This document shows positions 18,475-27,889 of a DNA stretch of 64,000 nt, piece by piece (position 1 is the stretch's first letter; every line of letters begins with the position of its first letter). The position numbers and the translations under genes are program-made. The stretch is from DASXKD01 sp963734725 (GTDB lineage Bacteria; Actinomycetota; Actinomycetes; Streptosporangiales; Streptosporangiaceae): NCBI GenBank assembly GCA_963734725.1, contig CAVTIX010000014.1, positions 62,001 through 126,000 of the forward strand, given 5' to 3'. The notes under the pieces are model-generated. The model searched no databases. It saw nothing but the letters and a program-made list of their open reading frames with translations, and was not told the DNA's origin.

Positions 18475-19839
18475 TCACACACCACGCGGCGGGACGTGAC
18501 CGGAATCGCCGATCGGCAGCGGGTCCGAAGCCGTCTCGACCAGACCGGTGGCATACTCGGCCTCCGCGCGAAAGTGGGTCAGGTCTCCGGGTTCCTGGAT
18601 CGACCGCTCGGCGGTCGCGACCGCCAGCGAGATCTGGTTGAGGACGTAGGCGCGCCGCTTGTCGGTGGTCACGACGCTGCCGACCTCGCGCAGCAGGCGG
18701 AGGAGGGCCCGCGAGATCATCGTCTCTCCGGCGCCGCGCCGGCGAATCTCACCGCACGCGAGATCGAGGTACTGCTCGAACGAAGGCGACGGGCAGATCA
18801 CCCGCACCGCGCCGTCGCCGCTACGCAACGCCTCATCGCCCATGGCGTACTGGCTCAGCTTGCAGAGCAGCGTCGACAGCTCGTTGATGGCCTGGATCGC
18901 GGTCTGAAAGTCGAAGATGTGCAGCGACAGCAATGCGACGTTGACGATTTGGATGAAGCCGAGCCCGACATCCTGGCGCATGGTCCGCTCGGGGCCGATC
19001 GTGACTGCGGCGGCCAGCGCGCGCACAAGCTGGCCGTGCTCCGCGACGCGCTGCTCGGGCGAGGTTGGCCATACCCTGGCCAGCGGGGTTCCCTCGACGA
19101 TGTGATCGCCGATGGTCGGGACCAAACGCACAGTGACCTGGGTGGCATCGGCGACGGCGACGAGCGTCTCCGGGTGAATCGTCTGTACATATCCGCTGTG
19201 TCTTGCGCGCACGGCGATAGCCCACGGCGGGGGCATGTCGAACTTCTGCTTGCCGCAGTTGCGTCCGACACCGGGCGGTTCGGTAGCCAGCGTCTGCATC
19301 GTGGATCGGCGGCACCTGGCGAGCACGGCGTCGATCTGGAGCTGATGCATCATGTGATCGACGAAGAAGACGAGCACGGCTATGCAGACGAACAACAGCC
19401 CGAGTCCGACGGTGACGGCGAGGCGCGGGTACTTGGTTTCCGCTGTCCCGGCCGGCTGTCCGACGATGTACACGCCGGCGCCGTTGTAGATGATCGCCGC
19501 GACGAACAGGCCCAGCACGATCTGCGCGGGACGATCGCGCAGGAAGTTGCGCATGAGCCGGGGCGAGTACCGGTTCGCCGCGACCTGCAGCGCGATCATG
19601 GTCAGCCCGATCACCAACGCCAACACGCCGACCAGCGTGCCGGCGACCGCGAGCAGCACCTTCTGAGCCTCGTCGGCGTGGCCGCGGAACAGCAGCGGGG
19701 CGATCGCCGAGTCCGGACCGATGTTGATCAGCGAGAGGAGGCCGCCGACGGCGATCGCGCCGGCCATGAACAACACCGGGATGACCCACAGTGCGCCGCT
19801 GAGCTTGTCTCGACGTTGTTCCCAAGGAACTCTCGGCAT
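18475..19839 (-). CDS. DUF2254-family membrane protein
   Basis: A 454-residue protein starting at ATG 19839 with AAGGAGG eight bases upstream. Four hydrophobic helices lie in the first 165 residues (LWVIPVLFMAGAIAVGG, KVLLAVAGTLVGVLALVIG, IVLGLFVAAIIYN, LAVTVGLGLLFVCIAVLVFF), with the DUF2254-typical ALQVAANRYSPRLMRNFLRD between helices two and three. The rest is a soluble domain with HSGYVQTI and RTMRQDVGLGFIQIVNVALL. The family is conserved in bacteria with no settled function. It is monocistronic as far as can be seen. Confidence 0.9.
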   Translation of the reverse strand: MPRVPWEQRRDKLSGALWVIPVLFMAGAIAVGGLLSLINIGPDSAIAPLLFRGHADEAQKVLLAVAGTLVGVLALVIGLTMIALQVAANRYSPRLMRNFLRDRPAQIVLGLFVAAIIYNGAGVYIVGQPAGTAETKYPRLAVTVGLGLLFVCIAVLVFFVDHMMHQLQIDAVLARCRRSTMQTLATEPPGVGRNCGKQKFDMPPPWAIAVRARHSGYVQTIHPETLVAVADATQVTVRLVPTIGDHIVEGTPLARVWPTSPEQRVAEHGQLVRALAAAVTIGPERTMRQDVGLGFIQIVNVALLSLHIFDFQTAIQAINELSTLLCKLSQYAMGDEALRSGDGAVRVICPSPSFEQYLDLACGEIRRRGAGETMISRALLRLLREVGSVVTTDKRRAYVLNQISLAVATAERSIQEPGDLTHFRAEAEYATGLVETASDPLPIGDSGHVPPRGV

Positions 19840-19944
19840 CTGAGCCTCCTTGCGGCGAGCGGAACGCGACGTTCACCTGTTGTTTTACTTCTGTTCACAT
19901 TGTGGGGGCCTCGCGGGCAGGGTGTCACCCACGGCCGTTCAAGA

Positions 19945-20100
19945 TCATGACGTGAGTCCGGACATGGTGAAGGGCTGGTCGATGTAGCGGGTGGTTTCGC
20001 TGGTGGTCGTGCCGTCCGGCCAAGGTTGGGTGCGCCAGTGGGGTGGGTCTGAAAGCGGAAGGTCAGCCGTGCCCGGCCGCCGCGAAGCTGCGGCTCATCG
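19945..20100 (-). pseudogene. C-terminal remnant of an unknown protein
   Basis: The minus-strand frame ending at TGA 19945-19947 reads DPPHWRTQPWPDGTTTSETT then RYIDQPFTMSGLTS, which looks like a true protein end, but an upstream stop near 20093 cuts it to about 48 codons with no start. I do not recognise the family. It is probably a decayed or truncated gene. Confidence 0.3.
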
Positions 20101-20280
20101 GGTCTGGCGGGCCTTGGCGCCGAGGCCTGGCTTTCTCCATCTGCCCGCCACGGGTGATGCGTCTGTTTTCCAACCGGGCTAGCTTCCATCGCAGGTGAGG
20201 GGCTCGTGGGTGGGCCCCGAATGGGCAGCCGGCCAGGTCCGCAGCGGCCTTGCTGGAGCGACTAGCCGAAGGAGGGCGAG

Positions 20281-20598
20281 ATGCCGGCCTCACTCGTGGC
20301 GGCCTGCCCACTGTGTGGGCTCCGCTTCACTAACCGGGCGCTGGTGGAACTGCATCTGCGCGAGGACCATCCGCGCGCACAGCCCAAGGACGGCCGGAAC
20401 GGCCTCGCGCGGGCTGCGGAGGCGGCAGCACCGCCGGCACCGGCCGACCCGGCCCCGGGCGGCAGGGGTCGCAGCGCTGATCAAGCGCGATCAGGAGGCA
20501 TTAATGTCACCCGCGATGTCATGGGCGGAGCATCTCGTCATGGTCGCTGCCATCTCAGTCTCGCTGGCGGTGATGATAGCCGTGGTCTTCCTTGCTGA
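20281..20598 (+). CDS. Small protein with a C2H2 zinc-finger-like motif
   Basis: Starts at ATG 20281 after a strong GAAGGAGGGCGAG site. Residues 9-30 read CPLCGLRFTNRALVELHLRE then DH, that is C-x2-C-x12-H-x4-H, a classical zinc-finger spacing rare in bacterial proteins. The following part is Ala/Pro-rich and the last 30 residues overlap the next gene in another frame, so the true end may be earlier if there is a shift near 20500. It could bind DNA or RNA; not shown by the sequence. Confidence 0.55.
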   Translation: MPASLVAACPLCGLRFTNRALVELHLREDHPRAQPKDGRNGLARAAEAAAPPAPADPAPGGRGRSADQARSGGINVTRDVMGGASRHGRCHLSLAGGDDSRGLPC

Positions 20599-20713
20599 GC
20601 ACCAGTCGGATAGCCGGCGCTCGCACACCGGCGGGGTTCACGTCCACGGGAGTGGTGTATGGGGTTGCTGCTCAGTTGTGACTGGTTCGCCCAGCTTGCG
20701 CGTGTCGGCGTGA
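20504..20713 (+). CDS. Small single-pass membrane protein, end altered by IS256
   Basis: Starts at ATG 20504 with AGGAGG six bases upstream. Residues 10-32 form one membrane helix (LVMVAAISVSLAVMIAVVFL) followed by EHQSDSRRSH. The last codons and the TGA at 20711 come from or adjoin the left end of the IS256 element, so the natural C-terminus is probably lost. Together with the zinc-finger gene it forms a small operon. Confidence 0.5.
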   Translation: MSPAMSWAEHLVMVAAISVSLAVMIAVVFLAEHQSDSRRSHTGGVHVHGSGVWGCCSVVTGSPSLRVSA

Positions 20714-22054
20714 ACTGAGGCGGCCACCTCGCGATCCTTCGAAATGCCTAGTCGAGTCGAAGGAGAACAAGGTGGCCGTGAAGGACATTGTGCCGGTTCC
20801 GGGCGAGCGGTTCGAGGACGCGCTGGCAGCGGCGGGCCCGGACCTGCTCCGGGAGATGATCAAGGGGTTCGCGCAGCGGATGATGGACGCCGAGGTCGAG
20901 GCGTTGTGCGGGGCCGGATACGGGGAGGTCAGCCCGGAGCGGGTGAACTCCCGCGACGGGTACCGGCAGCGGGAGCAGGACACCCGGGCCGGGACGATCG
21001 AGCTGGCGATCCCGAAGCTGCGGCAGGGCTCGTATTACCCGGAGTGGCTGCTGGAGCGGCGCCGCCGCGCCGAGCGGGCGCTGGCCACGGTCGTGGCGAC
21101 GTCGTATCTGCTGGGGGTCTCGACCCGGCGGGTGGAGAAGCTAGCGGAGTCGCTGGGTGTGACGAAGCTGTCGAAGTCCCAGGTCAGCGTGATGGCGGCG
21201 GAGCTGGATGAGATGGTGGCCGGCTTCCGGTCCCGGCCGCTGGACGCCGGGCCGTATGTGTTGGTGTGGATCGACGCGCTGACCCAGAAGGTCCGCGAGG
21301 GCGGCCGGACGGTGAACGTGCATGCGCTGATCGCGACCGGGGTGAACGCGGACGGCAAGCGGGAGATCCTCGGCCTGGACGTCGCCTCTTCCGAGGATGG
21401 CGCGGGCTGGCTGGCGTTCCTGCGCGGGCTGGCCGCCCGCGGCCTGTCCGGCGTGCAGCTGGTCACCTCCGACTGCCATCGCGGGCTGCGCGACGCGATC
21501 GCCGCAGCGCTGCCCGGCGCGTCCTGGCAGCGCTGTCGTGCGCACTACTCCCGGAATCTGGCCACCAGGGCGCCCAAGTCGGCGCAGCCCTGGGTATCGA
21601 CGCTGGTCAGGACCATCTTCGAGCAGCCCGGCGCCGCGTCCGTCCGCGCCCAGCATGCCCAGGTCCTCACGGCCCTGGAGGCAAAGTTCCCCGCCGCGGC
21701 GGAGCACCTGGACGACGCCCGCGACGACATCCTGGCCTTCGCCGCGTTCCCCCGGGAAGTCTGGCGCCAGGTGTGGAGCAATAACCCCCAGGAGCGCCTG
21801 AATAAAGAAGTACGCAGGCGAACCGATGTCGTCGGGATCTTCCCCGGACGAGATGCCATCATCCGGCTTGCCGGCGCGGTCCTGGCCGAGCAGAACGACG
21901 AATGGACCGAGGCCCGCCGCTACATGGGCCCAGAAATCCTCGCCGCCTGCAGGAAAGCTCAAGGCAAGGCAGAAACTAATGAGAGCGAGGTGACAATTGA
22001 GGCCATTGGTGCTTAAATAGAAATCGATCGCGAGGTGGCTTTCTTATACACCAC
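20708..22054 (+). mobile_element. IS256-family insertion sequence
   Basis: The transposase is bracketed by inverted copies of GCCACCTCGCGATC at 20723-20736 and 22026-22039. Matching beyond this core is weak, so the outer limits are approximate and no target duplication could be fixed. Length about 1.35 kb is normal for the family. Confidence 0.75.
20772..22016 (+). CDS. IS256-family (Mutator-type) transposase
   Basis: A 414-residue DDE transposase. Landmarks in order: LLREMIKGFAQRMMDAEVEALCGA, then SYYPEWLLERRRRAERALATVV, SRRVEKLAESLGV as a helix-turn-helix, YVLVWIDALTQKVREGG (first Asp), GVQLVTSDCHRGLRDAI (second Asp), the C-x2-H region WQRCRAHYSRNLATR, and NNPQERLNKEVRRRTDVVGIFP holding the catalytic Glu. 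Full length and uninterrupted, so probably active. The start at 20772 (GTG) follows AAGGAG. Confidence 0.93.
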   Translation: MAVKDIVPVPGERFEDALAAAGPDLLREMIKGFAQRMMDAEVEALCGAGYGEVSPERVNSRDGYRQREQDTRAGTIELAIPKLRQGSYYPEWLLERRRRAERALATVVATSYLLGVSTRRVEKLAESLGVTKLSKSQVSVMAAELDEMVAGFRSRPLDAGPYVLVWIDALTQKVREGGRTVNVHALIATGVNADGKREILGLDVASSEDGAGWLAFLRGLAARGLSGVQLVTSDCHRGLRDAIAAALPGASWQRCRAHYSRNLATRAPKSAQPWVSTLVRTIFEQPGAASVRAQHAQVLTALEAKFPAAAEHLDDARDDILAFAAFPREVWRQVWSNNPQERLNKEVRRRTDVVGIFPGRDAIIRLAGAVLAEQNDEWTEARRYMGPEILAACRKAQGKAETNESEVTIEAIGA

Positions 22055-22533
22055 CCGCCGGGACGTGGCCCCGGCGAGCGCCGCGGCGGCAAGCGCCGCG
22101 GCCTTTCGAAGCGGTAAGTACCGTGATCTGCCACACGGCCATCACCTGGCCATCACGCCCCTGGCGAGATTCAGCTGCCACCCGCGGCGATAACGAGAGT
22201 CGCCGCCACCCCTTCTGGGCTGCCTGCGGACCCACGGTCAGCCGCAGTCACGTATGGCATGGCGCTGACCCGGGCGGGCTCCATGGGGGTTGATATGTGT
22301 GGCCACGGGCTGGTCAGTATCGACTACGCCCTACTCTGCCGCCAGATGCGCATAGGCGGCGATGTTTCGACGCTATCCAGGAAGCCTAGTTTCCGCGGGA
22401 ATCTGTCCGTCGGGCTCCTCTGGGATGAGTTTCCGGGTCGCCGCGGGTCTCATTACGTGATCCCGGTAGCGTCCGATCCGACGACGGATTCCGGCGCGCG
22501 GGAGCGCATCGCGTCCAGCAGGAGGGAGATGAG
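22055..22533. other. Gene-free stretch behind IS256
   Basis: About 480 bases without a supportable gene. It contains inverted GCCGCGG / CCGCGGC segments near 22080-22105, possibly a terminator. The right end carries the ribosome site AGGAGGGAG of the DUF899 gene. Confidence 0.4.
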
Positions 22534-23271
22534 ATGCCCGAGCACAAGATCGGGACCCGCGAGGAGTGGCAGGCGGCCCGGGACGAGCTCGCCGGGCTCG
22601 AGGCCGAGCAGGCGGAGCGGAACGAGGAACTCACGCGCAAGCGCCTGGATCTGCCCTGGGTCCCGGTCGTGAAGGAGTACGAGTTCGACACCGAGGACGG
22701 CAAGAAGACCCTCGCCGGCCTGTTCGACGGGCGGTCCCAGTTGCTCGCCTACAACATCATGTTCGGCCCCGGCTACACGCTCGGCGCCTGCCCCGGCTGC
22801 ACCGGCCTGGCCGACGGGCTCGACGGCGCGCTGGTCCACCTGAACCACCGCGACGTCACGCTGGTCTGCTTCTCACGGGCGCCGATCGAGCGGCTGACCG
22901 CCTACAAGCGGCGGATGGGCTGGCAGTTCCGCTACGTCTCCACCTACCACACCGACTTCGCCTTCGACTTCGGCCTCGCGCTAACCGAACAGCAGGCGCA
23001 GCAGCGTCCCGAGCTCACCGAGCTGACCGGCAACCCGCCCGGCTGGCTGCAGGAGTGGTCCGCCCAGATCGGGGCCGAGCTGACGGAGGGGCTGCGCGAA
23101 AACCCGGGCTGGATCGCCTTCGCGCGCGCGAACGGGACCGTCTACCACACCTACACGGTCACCGCGCCGGACCCGTTCGTCGCGCCCTACTTCAGCTTCC
23201 TGCTCGAGCGGACGCCGAAAGCGCAACCCGCCGAGCCCCGCAGCTGGCGCATGGACGAATACCCGCAGTAA
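22534..23271 (+). CDS. DUF899-family thioredoxin-like protein
   Basis: A 245-residue protein starting at ATG 22534 after AGGAGGGAGATGAG. The family pattern is clear: KRLDLPWVPVVKEYEFDTEDG, GRSQLLAYNIMFGPGY, then the cysteine motif ACPGCTG, DVTLVCFSRAPIERL and MGWQFRYVSTYHTDFAFDF. DUF899 proteins have a thioredoxin fold, and their actual reactions are not known. No operon partner is visible. Confidence 0.9.
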   Translation: MPEHKIGTREEWQAARDELAGLEAEQAERNEELTRKRLDLPWVPVVKEYEFDTEDGKKTLAGLFDGRSQLLAYNIMFGPGYTLGACPGCTGLADGLDGALVHLNHRDVTLVCFSRAPIERLTAYKRRMGWQFRYVSTYHTDFAFDFGLALTEQQAQQRPELTELTGNPPGWLQEWSAQIGAELTEGLRENPGWIAFARANGTVYHTYTVTAPDPFVAPYFSFLLERTPKAQPAEPRSWRMDEYPQ

Positions 23272-23474
23272 CCCCGCCCAGGCCAGTCCGCGGCCCATCA
23301 CCGGCGCGAGGTGCAGGCGACGTAACGCTGGTGGACCGGTGGGCGCCCTTTGCAGCGAAGATGGGCAGGCGTCCTCCGGCGGCGCCGCAGAACGACCTCA
23401 TCTGCGCGCACCGCTGACCTGCCGCCAGACAGCCGCTGGCGAGCAGATCGAACCCTCTTTGTTGTCAAGTGGTC

Positions 23475-23774
23475 TCACCGGGCCTTTTCAAGATCTTTTG
23501 GCCGCCGGGTTCGGGTCTGCTGGCGCGCGGGCCGGGCCGGGGGTCGTAGGGTGGTGGCGGGTCCGGGAGTGGCCTGTCCGAAGAGCCGGTGTTCGGGGTG
23601 TGAGCCGGCCGCGCTGGAGTCAGAGCCGTTCCCCGTTTGCCCTCCCGGGCCCTCGCCGACCGGCCTGGCTGCCATTCTGGCGTCGGCGCGGAGGCGGGCG
23701 TAGATAGCGTCGCTGATCTTCCGCTTAAGTCAGCGCATGGCTTCGTTGTGTATCTTCCCGGCGGCGATCGGCGC
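23475..23774 (-). pseudogene. C-terminal fragment of an IS110-family transposase
   Basis: On the minus strand one frame reads APIAAGKIHNEAMR, an in-frame TGA, then LKRKISDAIYARLRADARMA and a Pro-rich tail to the stop at 23475. The pattern matches the conserved last helix of IS110-group transposases. No upstream part is found, so only a relic of about 100 codons with an internal stop remains. The rest of 23272-23870 is non-coding. Confidence 0.5.
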
Positions 23775-23870
23775 GCTGGTCGGCCTGTTTCATCGCAGCC
23801 GGGGCGTCGGTGAGCACAGCCCCGGCCTGAGCGCACGGTGCTGCATGGGCCAGAGGGGTATCTAGGCGCT

Positions 23871-24866
23871 ATGGTGCTGGTTTTCTACAAGCCGCGAAGG
23901 CGGAAGCGGCGCACCGGTAGTGAAGATACTGCCGGCTGCGCTGGGGCTGTCTGTGTGGTGGCTCACCCGGACCAGGTCCTGGTGCTGGTGGCTCCAGTGA
24001 CGAATGAGGGCACGGTCCTGGAAGCAGAGGGCCAGGGGTTCGCGCTTTGGGGCGGTGACGCCGGAGACTTCGGCGATCCGCCGGATATCGAGACGTTCCT
24101 GCTGCGCTGGGTGAAGGACATCCGGCCTGCTGGCGCCGAAGCGATCCGGGTGATCGACTTCCAGAGCGGCCAGCAAATAGGCGTGGCAGCCCGAGATGAG
24201 CGCGGCGGCTACGACATACGCGAGTTTGAGGGGCGTCTGTCCAGCGCGGTCAGGGGTGCGGTCATCGATACCGTGACCCGCGCGCTACTTGGCGGGGTCA
24301 CTCCCGGGTCGGGTACCACTTCCCTGGACACCACGATCAGCGCGCTGGACAAGCTGGACAGGCTGTTTGAGCGGCGCGGGATCCTGCTCATCCTTGTCGA
24401 AGCTGCCGCGCGGGCGATCGCGATCCATGCAGGGCTCGGCGCCATCGCCCCGCAGATCGGCGAGTTCGCCGAGGATATGGTCAGTGGCCTGGCGGACCCG
24501 GAAGGTGCGCCAGACCATCCGGTGGCCGCCAAGCTGCTGGAGGGGGCCAAGATCGCGGCATACGCCGAGGCTGGTGCGGTCGCTGAGGGCATCACAGACC
24601 TCATCCTCACCCCCGTGGCTGAATCACAGATCCGGGAGGCAACCGCTCGTATTTACTGGGCCGCGGACGGAGACAACGACCTTGACTGGGCCACTGACAG
24701 GTACCACAAACGCGTAGCTGCCCAGCTGGGCTTCAGAGATACCGCGGCGGTCGGCCCTGACGCCCAGAACCCCAGCGCGGAAGAACTCTATGAACCGTCC
24801 ATGCCCCCGGAAGGCGAGGCGGCAACCACAACGGATCCGGCCTTGGATGGGTGGTCGCCGATCTAG
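23871..24866 (+). CDS. Hypothetical protein, about 330 residues
   Basis: Read from ATG 23871 (GTG 23838 is possible). The sequence is well-formed: a basic start (YKPRRRKRRTGSED), a beta-rich part (DQVLVLVAPVTNEGTVLEAEG), an IETFLLRWVKDIRPAGAEAIRVIDF segment, a helical middle with ILLILVEAAARAIAIHAGLGA that could be membrane-associated, and ATARIYWAADGDNDLDWATDRYHK before a disordered end. No family is recognised. It stands alone. Confidence 0.6.
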   Translation: MVLVFYKPRRRKRRTGSEDTAGCAGAVCVVAHPDQVLVLVAPVTNEGTVLEAEGQGFALWGGDAGDFGDPPDIETFLLRWVKDIRPAGAEAIRVIDFQSGQQIGVAARDERGGYDIREFEGRLSSAVRGAVIDTVTRALLGGVTPGSGTTSLDTTISALDKLDRLFERRGILLILVEAAARAIAIHAGLGAIAPQIGEFAEDMVSGLADPEGAPDHPVAAKLLEGAKIAAYAEAGAVAEGITDLILTPVAESQIREATARIYWAADGDNDLDWATDRYHKRVAAQLGFRDTAAVGPDAQNPSAEELYEPSMPPEGEAATTTDPALDGWSPI

Positions 24867-25007
24867 CCGAGGCCGCAGAGCCGGTGATCAGGGCCGATTA
24901 GCGTGGAGGCGCTCCCTCGTGCTGGGCCCCGGCCCGACGCATAGCGGGATGATCTGTGTGGCGCTGGGCCGCCCTAGCGCTCACTCATGGTTGATATGGA
25001 GGTGATC

Positions 25008-25442
25008 ATGAGGCGCCAAGACCGAGAGCACTGCGCCTCGATCACCTGCATGATCAGGCATTATGTGGCCCGAAGGGCGAAGGTGATCGAAGATCACCCA
25101 CATAATGCCGAGAAGCGGATGGGTAGCGTCAGGCAACCTACCCACGCTGACATGCCGAGTGACGATGCCGCAGTCACAGCCTTGTTCACCGTGACCGCGC
25201 GGTGGTATTGCGCGGAAGCACTGGGTGCGCCGCTGGAGGTGGTGATCTGTCGGGGTGATTGGGCTGCTGGCCTCCCGCTCTTTTACTGTTGCGGGCAGGA
25301 GCAAGGAGGCGCGCAGGGGTCGCTGATCGATGAACTGCTCGGGCGGGAGCTGTGCCGAGGCGTGCGCGGGCGGATCGCGGGAGCCGGCACGAGCGGACTG
25401 GCCTCAGGGCTGGACGCGAGCCGGATCGTCTGTCGCGTCTGA
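25008..25442 (+). CDS. Hypothetical protein carrying a folded DNA/RNA segment in its 5' part
   Basis: A 144-codon frame starting at ATG 25008 after the strong site GGAGGTGATC. Residues 1-40 are encoded by a segment rich in inverted repeats (see 25057-25109). After that comes more ordinary sequence: AAVTALFTVTARWYCAEALG, LEVVICRGDWAAGLPLFYCC and SLIDELLGRELCRGVRGR. Several cysteines are present. No family is recognised; the frame may be fortuitous across the folded part. Confidence 0.45.
   Translation: MRRQDREHCASITCMIRHYVARRAKVIEDHPHNAEKRMGSVRQPTHADMPSDDAAVTALFTVTARWYCAEALGAPLEVVICRGDWAAGLPLFYCCGQEQGGAQGSLIDELLGRELCRGVRGRIAGAGTSGLASGLDASRIVCRV
25057..25109 (+). repeat. Nested inverted repeats forming a three-way junction
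   Basis: GGCATTATGTGG (25057-25068) pairs perfectly with CCACATAATGCC (25098-25109). Inside are two more hairpins with GAA loops: CCCGAAGGG (25069-25077) and GTGATC-GAA-GATCAC (25083-25097). Almost every base is paired. The AT-rich outer stem is unlike the surrounding DNA. Confidence 0.85.
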
Positions 25443-26771
25443 GTGATCACCCGGGAGACGGTGCGAAGAGACGTGCTGGTACAGCGCGGCTACGCCGAGA
25501 TAGCTCGACCGGTATCGGTCCGGGCAGGACGGCGCTGCGAGCGCCGCGGTCGTTGCGCCGGTGATCGGGGTGGTGCGCGCGTGACGGGCTGGCGAGGTTT
25601 CGTGCTGCTGATCTGCGAGGTGGCCGAGGATACCGGGCGTCCGCGCGGGCGGGCCAGTCGCCGCGGCGGCGGGCGTCCGGACAGAGGTGGAGCGCTGCGG
25701 GAAGCTGAGCGGCTGGCGGCAGCGGAGGAGCGGGCTGTTCGCGCGACGGCACGGTGTGGGGAAGCGGCCGGGGGAGGCGCTGTCTGCACGATCGCACGAG
25801 CGGAACTGTCCGGAGCAGCGACTCGTCGCGGCTCAGCGGATTGTTCACGATGGTCGAGAGCTGCAGTCGCGCTGGGGCGGTCCCCGCCGCGGCAGCCGGG
25901 CTGGATCAGCGGCGGCCGCGCCGTGCCACCACTCGCCGCGATCAGCACCGCCCGGACGCGCCGCTGCTCAGGCGGCGCCGCAGGTGATCCGCCGCGCGCG
26001 CCCGGCCGCCGCCAGGCATGTCCGCGTGCCCGGGTCGGGACCAGACCGTGGCCCCGTCGCGGATACAGCCGGCGATGCTGGTCGGTGACCAGCCACGATC
26101 CGCCGAGCCGGGCACAGCGCGGCGAGCCGCGCTGGCGCCGGCGGCCACCACGCTGGACACTGGGAATCGCCGCTCTGACCTGACGCGCGCGCACCCGCAA
26201 CCCGTACGCCGCTGGCCCTGGCTGCTCCGCAGCGGGACATCCACTGGCACCCGACATGACGATCACCACGCTCCCAAGCGCCCCTGGCCTGGACTCAGGC
26301 CGGGACCGCGGAGCCGGCAGCGCTCGGACCACGGTCAACGCTCGCCACACTGGCCGGTACCGCGCCGACGCAGCAGCCTCGCCGCGGACTCGGCCTGCAT
26401 CCCCCTACATCCCGCAGCGTCCGGTCAGCTGGCCCGCGACATCCCGTACATCCCACCAGCGCGACAAGGCTCGAATCACCAGATGGGACCCCAAGTCGCC
26501 GAGCGATCCTCCGACCCGCGCGCCGTCATGCGCCAACGGCGACTACGAACGACTACTGCGCGGACACCACACTGGCCCGCGAACACCAGCGGCTCTACCC
26601 CGGCACAGCCCAAGGCCAATACACACTCAGTGCCTGACCCCCCTCACTCCAAACGAGCCGCGCCCAAAGCAACTTAGCGCATCCTGTGGGGCGTGAGACG
26701 ATCATACCGTAAGTGGGGAACAGAACGGGATACTGGCCAACTGAAATACTCGCGTGCTCTTCCAATGGCAC
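25443..26771. other. 1.3 kb with no confident gene
   Basis: Frames are open on both strands (for example 25443-26183 plus, 25490-26350 minus), but all are Arg/Gly/Ala/Pro-rich with no family, no hydrophobic pattern and no good ribosome site. GC falls sharply near 26650, where the lower-GC islet begins. Confidence 0.45.
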
Positions 26772-27845
26772 TCAAAAGTGACGCGAAGTCGGAGTCGGTT
26801 TCGGTATCTCAACACCGCCCCGGCGATCAAGAAGCCTCACGCCACTCCCTGTGACCAGCCGCCCTATCACGGTCAGCGGTGCTAGCCTCGGACTCCACTT
26901 GTGTACTAGGTCCGTTACGTTGGCATTAGAAGCAGCTACTAGAAGCTCGAAGTCTTCGCCTCCTGCCAAAGCAAGCGCGATCCATTCATCTGGAAAAGAA
27001 TTCCGAAGACCAGGATCGACCGGAATCGCGTCGAGCCAAAGCTCAGCGGCGCAACCGGATGACTCTGCGGTTCGCTCTGAATCCACTAGGAGGCCGTCGC
27101 TAAGATCTCCGCAGCAGGTCACCCCGAATTCAGCCAGTGCAGTTCCTTCATCCAGCCGGGCAACCGGGTCTAGCTGTGAGGCGACCCAACGGTCATTACT
27201 CTTGCCTGGTTCTATCTGTCCATCTGCAAGCAACCGTAGCCCGGCTGCTGCCCTGCCGACCGTTCCAGTAACCAGCAACAGGTCGCCAGCACGTCCAGCG
27301 TCTCTTCGCAGAATTCTATCTTCCTGCACGCTTCCGCCCGCCGTCACGTTTACCACAAGGGGCCCGTCGATTCGACTCACGTCTCCACCTATAACCGCAC
27401 AGCCGGACGCAGTAGCCACGTCACACAGCCCTTGTTGTATGGCAAGTAGGTCTTCGTAGCAAACATTCGGACTAGCGCAATATGTGACTACGCACCAGGT
27501 TGGCTTAGCGCCCATGGAAGCTATATCGGAAAGCGACATAGTCAGACTTCGTCGTCCGACGAGATGCGGAAATGCCCATTGAGGCATATAGTCTACGCCC
27601 TCTACGATTGCGTCTTGAGTGACGACTAGAAGGGCTTTGAGATCTGGACGCCAAACGGCAGCGTCATCGCCGCTTTCGACTACCACCGTGTTGTTACTCT
27701 CGACCAACGTTCGCTCCGCTTCATTAATGAGCGCACGTAGCAGAGCTGACTCCCCGACTTCGGACACGGCAGTGCCTTCGTCTCCGAAACGTCGAGCGCG
27801 AAGATGATCAGCTCCGAATCCCTTTTTGATGGGCATTTTGGTCAC
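26772..27845 (-). CDS. thiL: Thiamine-monophosphate kinase
   Basis: A 357-residue AIR-synthase-fold protein. ThiL motifs: ESGDDAAVWRP (nucleotide/metal), VVTQDAIVEGVDY, GRRSLTMSLSDIASMGAKP, GGDVSRIDGPLVVNVTAGG, VTGTVGRAAAGLRLL, CCGDLSDGLLVDSERTAE and LALAGGEDFELLVA. It phosphorylates thiamine monophosphate to the diphosphate. GTG 27845 is chosen because GAGG lies upstream; ATG 27836 is possible. No other thi gene is near. Base composition is clearly lower in GC than the flanks, with many A/T-ending codons, and a recombinase relic follows, so the gene was probably acquired. Confidence 0.85.
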   Translation of the reverse strand: MTKMPIKKGFGADHLRARRFGDEGTAVSEVGESALLRALINEAERTLVESNNTVVVESGDDAAVWRPDLKALLVVTQDAIVEGVDYMPQWAFPHLVGRRSLTMSLSDIASMGAKPTWCVVTYCASPNVCYEDLLAIQQGLCDVATASGCAVIGGDVSRIDGPLVVNVTAGGSVQEDRILRRDAGRAGDLLLVTGTVGRAAAGLRLLADGQIEPGKSNDRWVASQLDPVARLDEGTALAEFGVTCCGDLSDGLLVDSERTAESSGCAAELWLDAIPVDPGLRNSFPDEWIALALAGGEDFELLVAASNANVTDLVHKWSPRLAPLTVIGRLVTGSGVRLLDRRGGVEIPKPTPTSRHF

Positions 27846-27889
27846 TGCGCCTCAGTCTACCGACCGGCGGAAGGGTCTGTCTTGGATCA

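Noticed and set aside
18833..19876. A 347-codon Arg-rich frame overlapping DUF2254
   Set aside because: Same strand but another frame of a well-supported gene, with no family match.
25443..26350. Long overlapping frames on both strands (246 and 286 codons)
   Set aside because: Arg/Ala/Gly/Pro-rich, no recognisable domain, no hydrophobic pattern and no ribosome site; expected by chance at this GC content.
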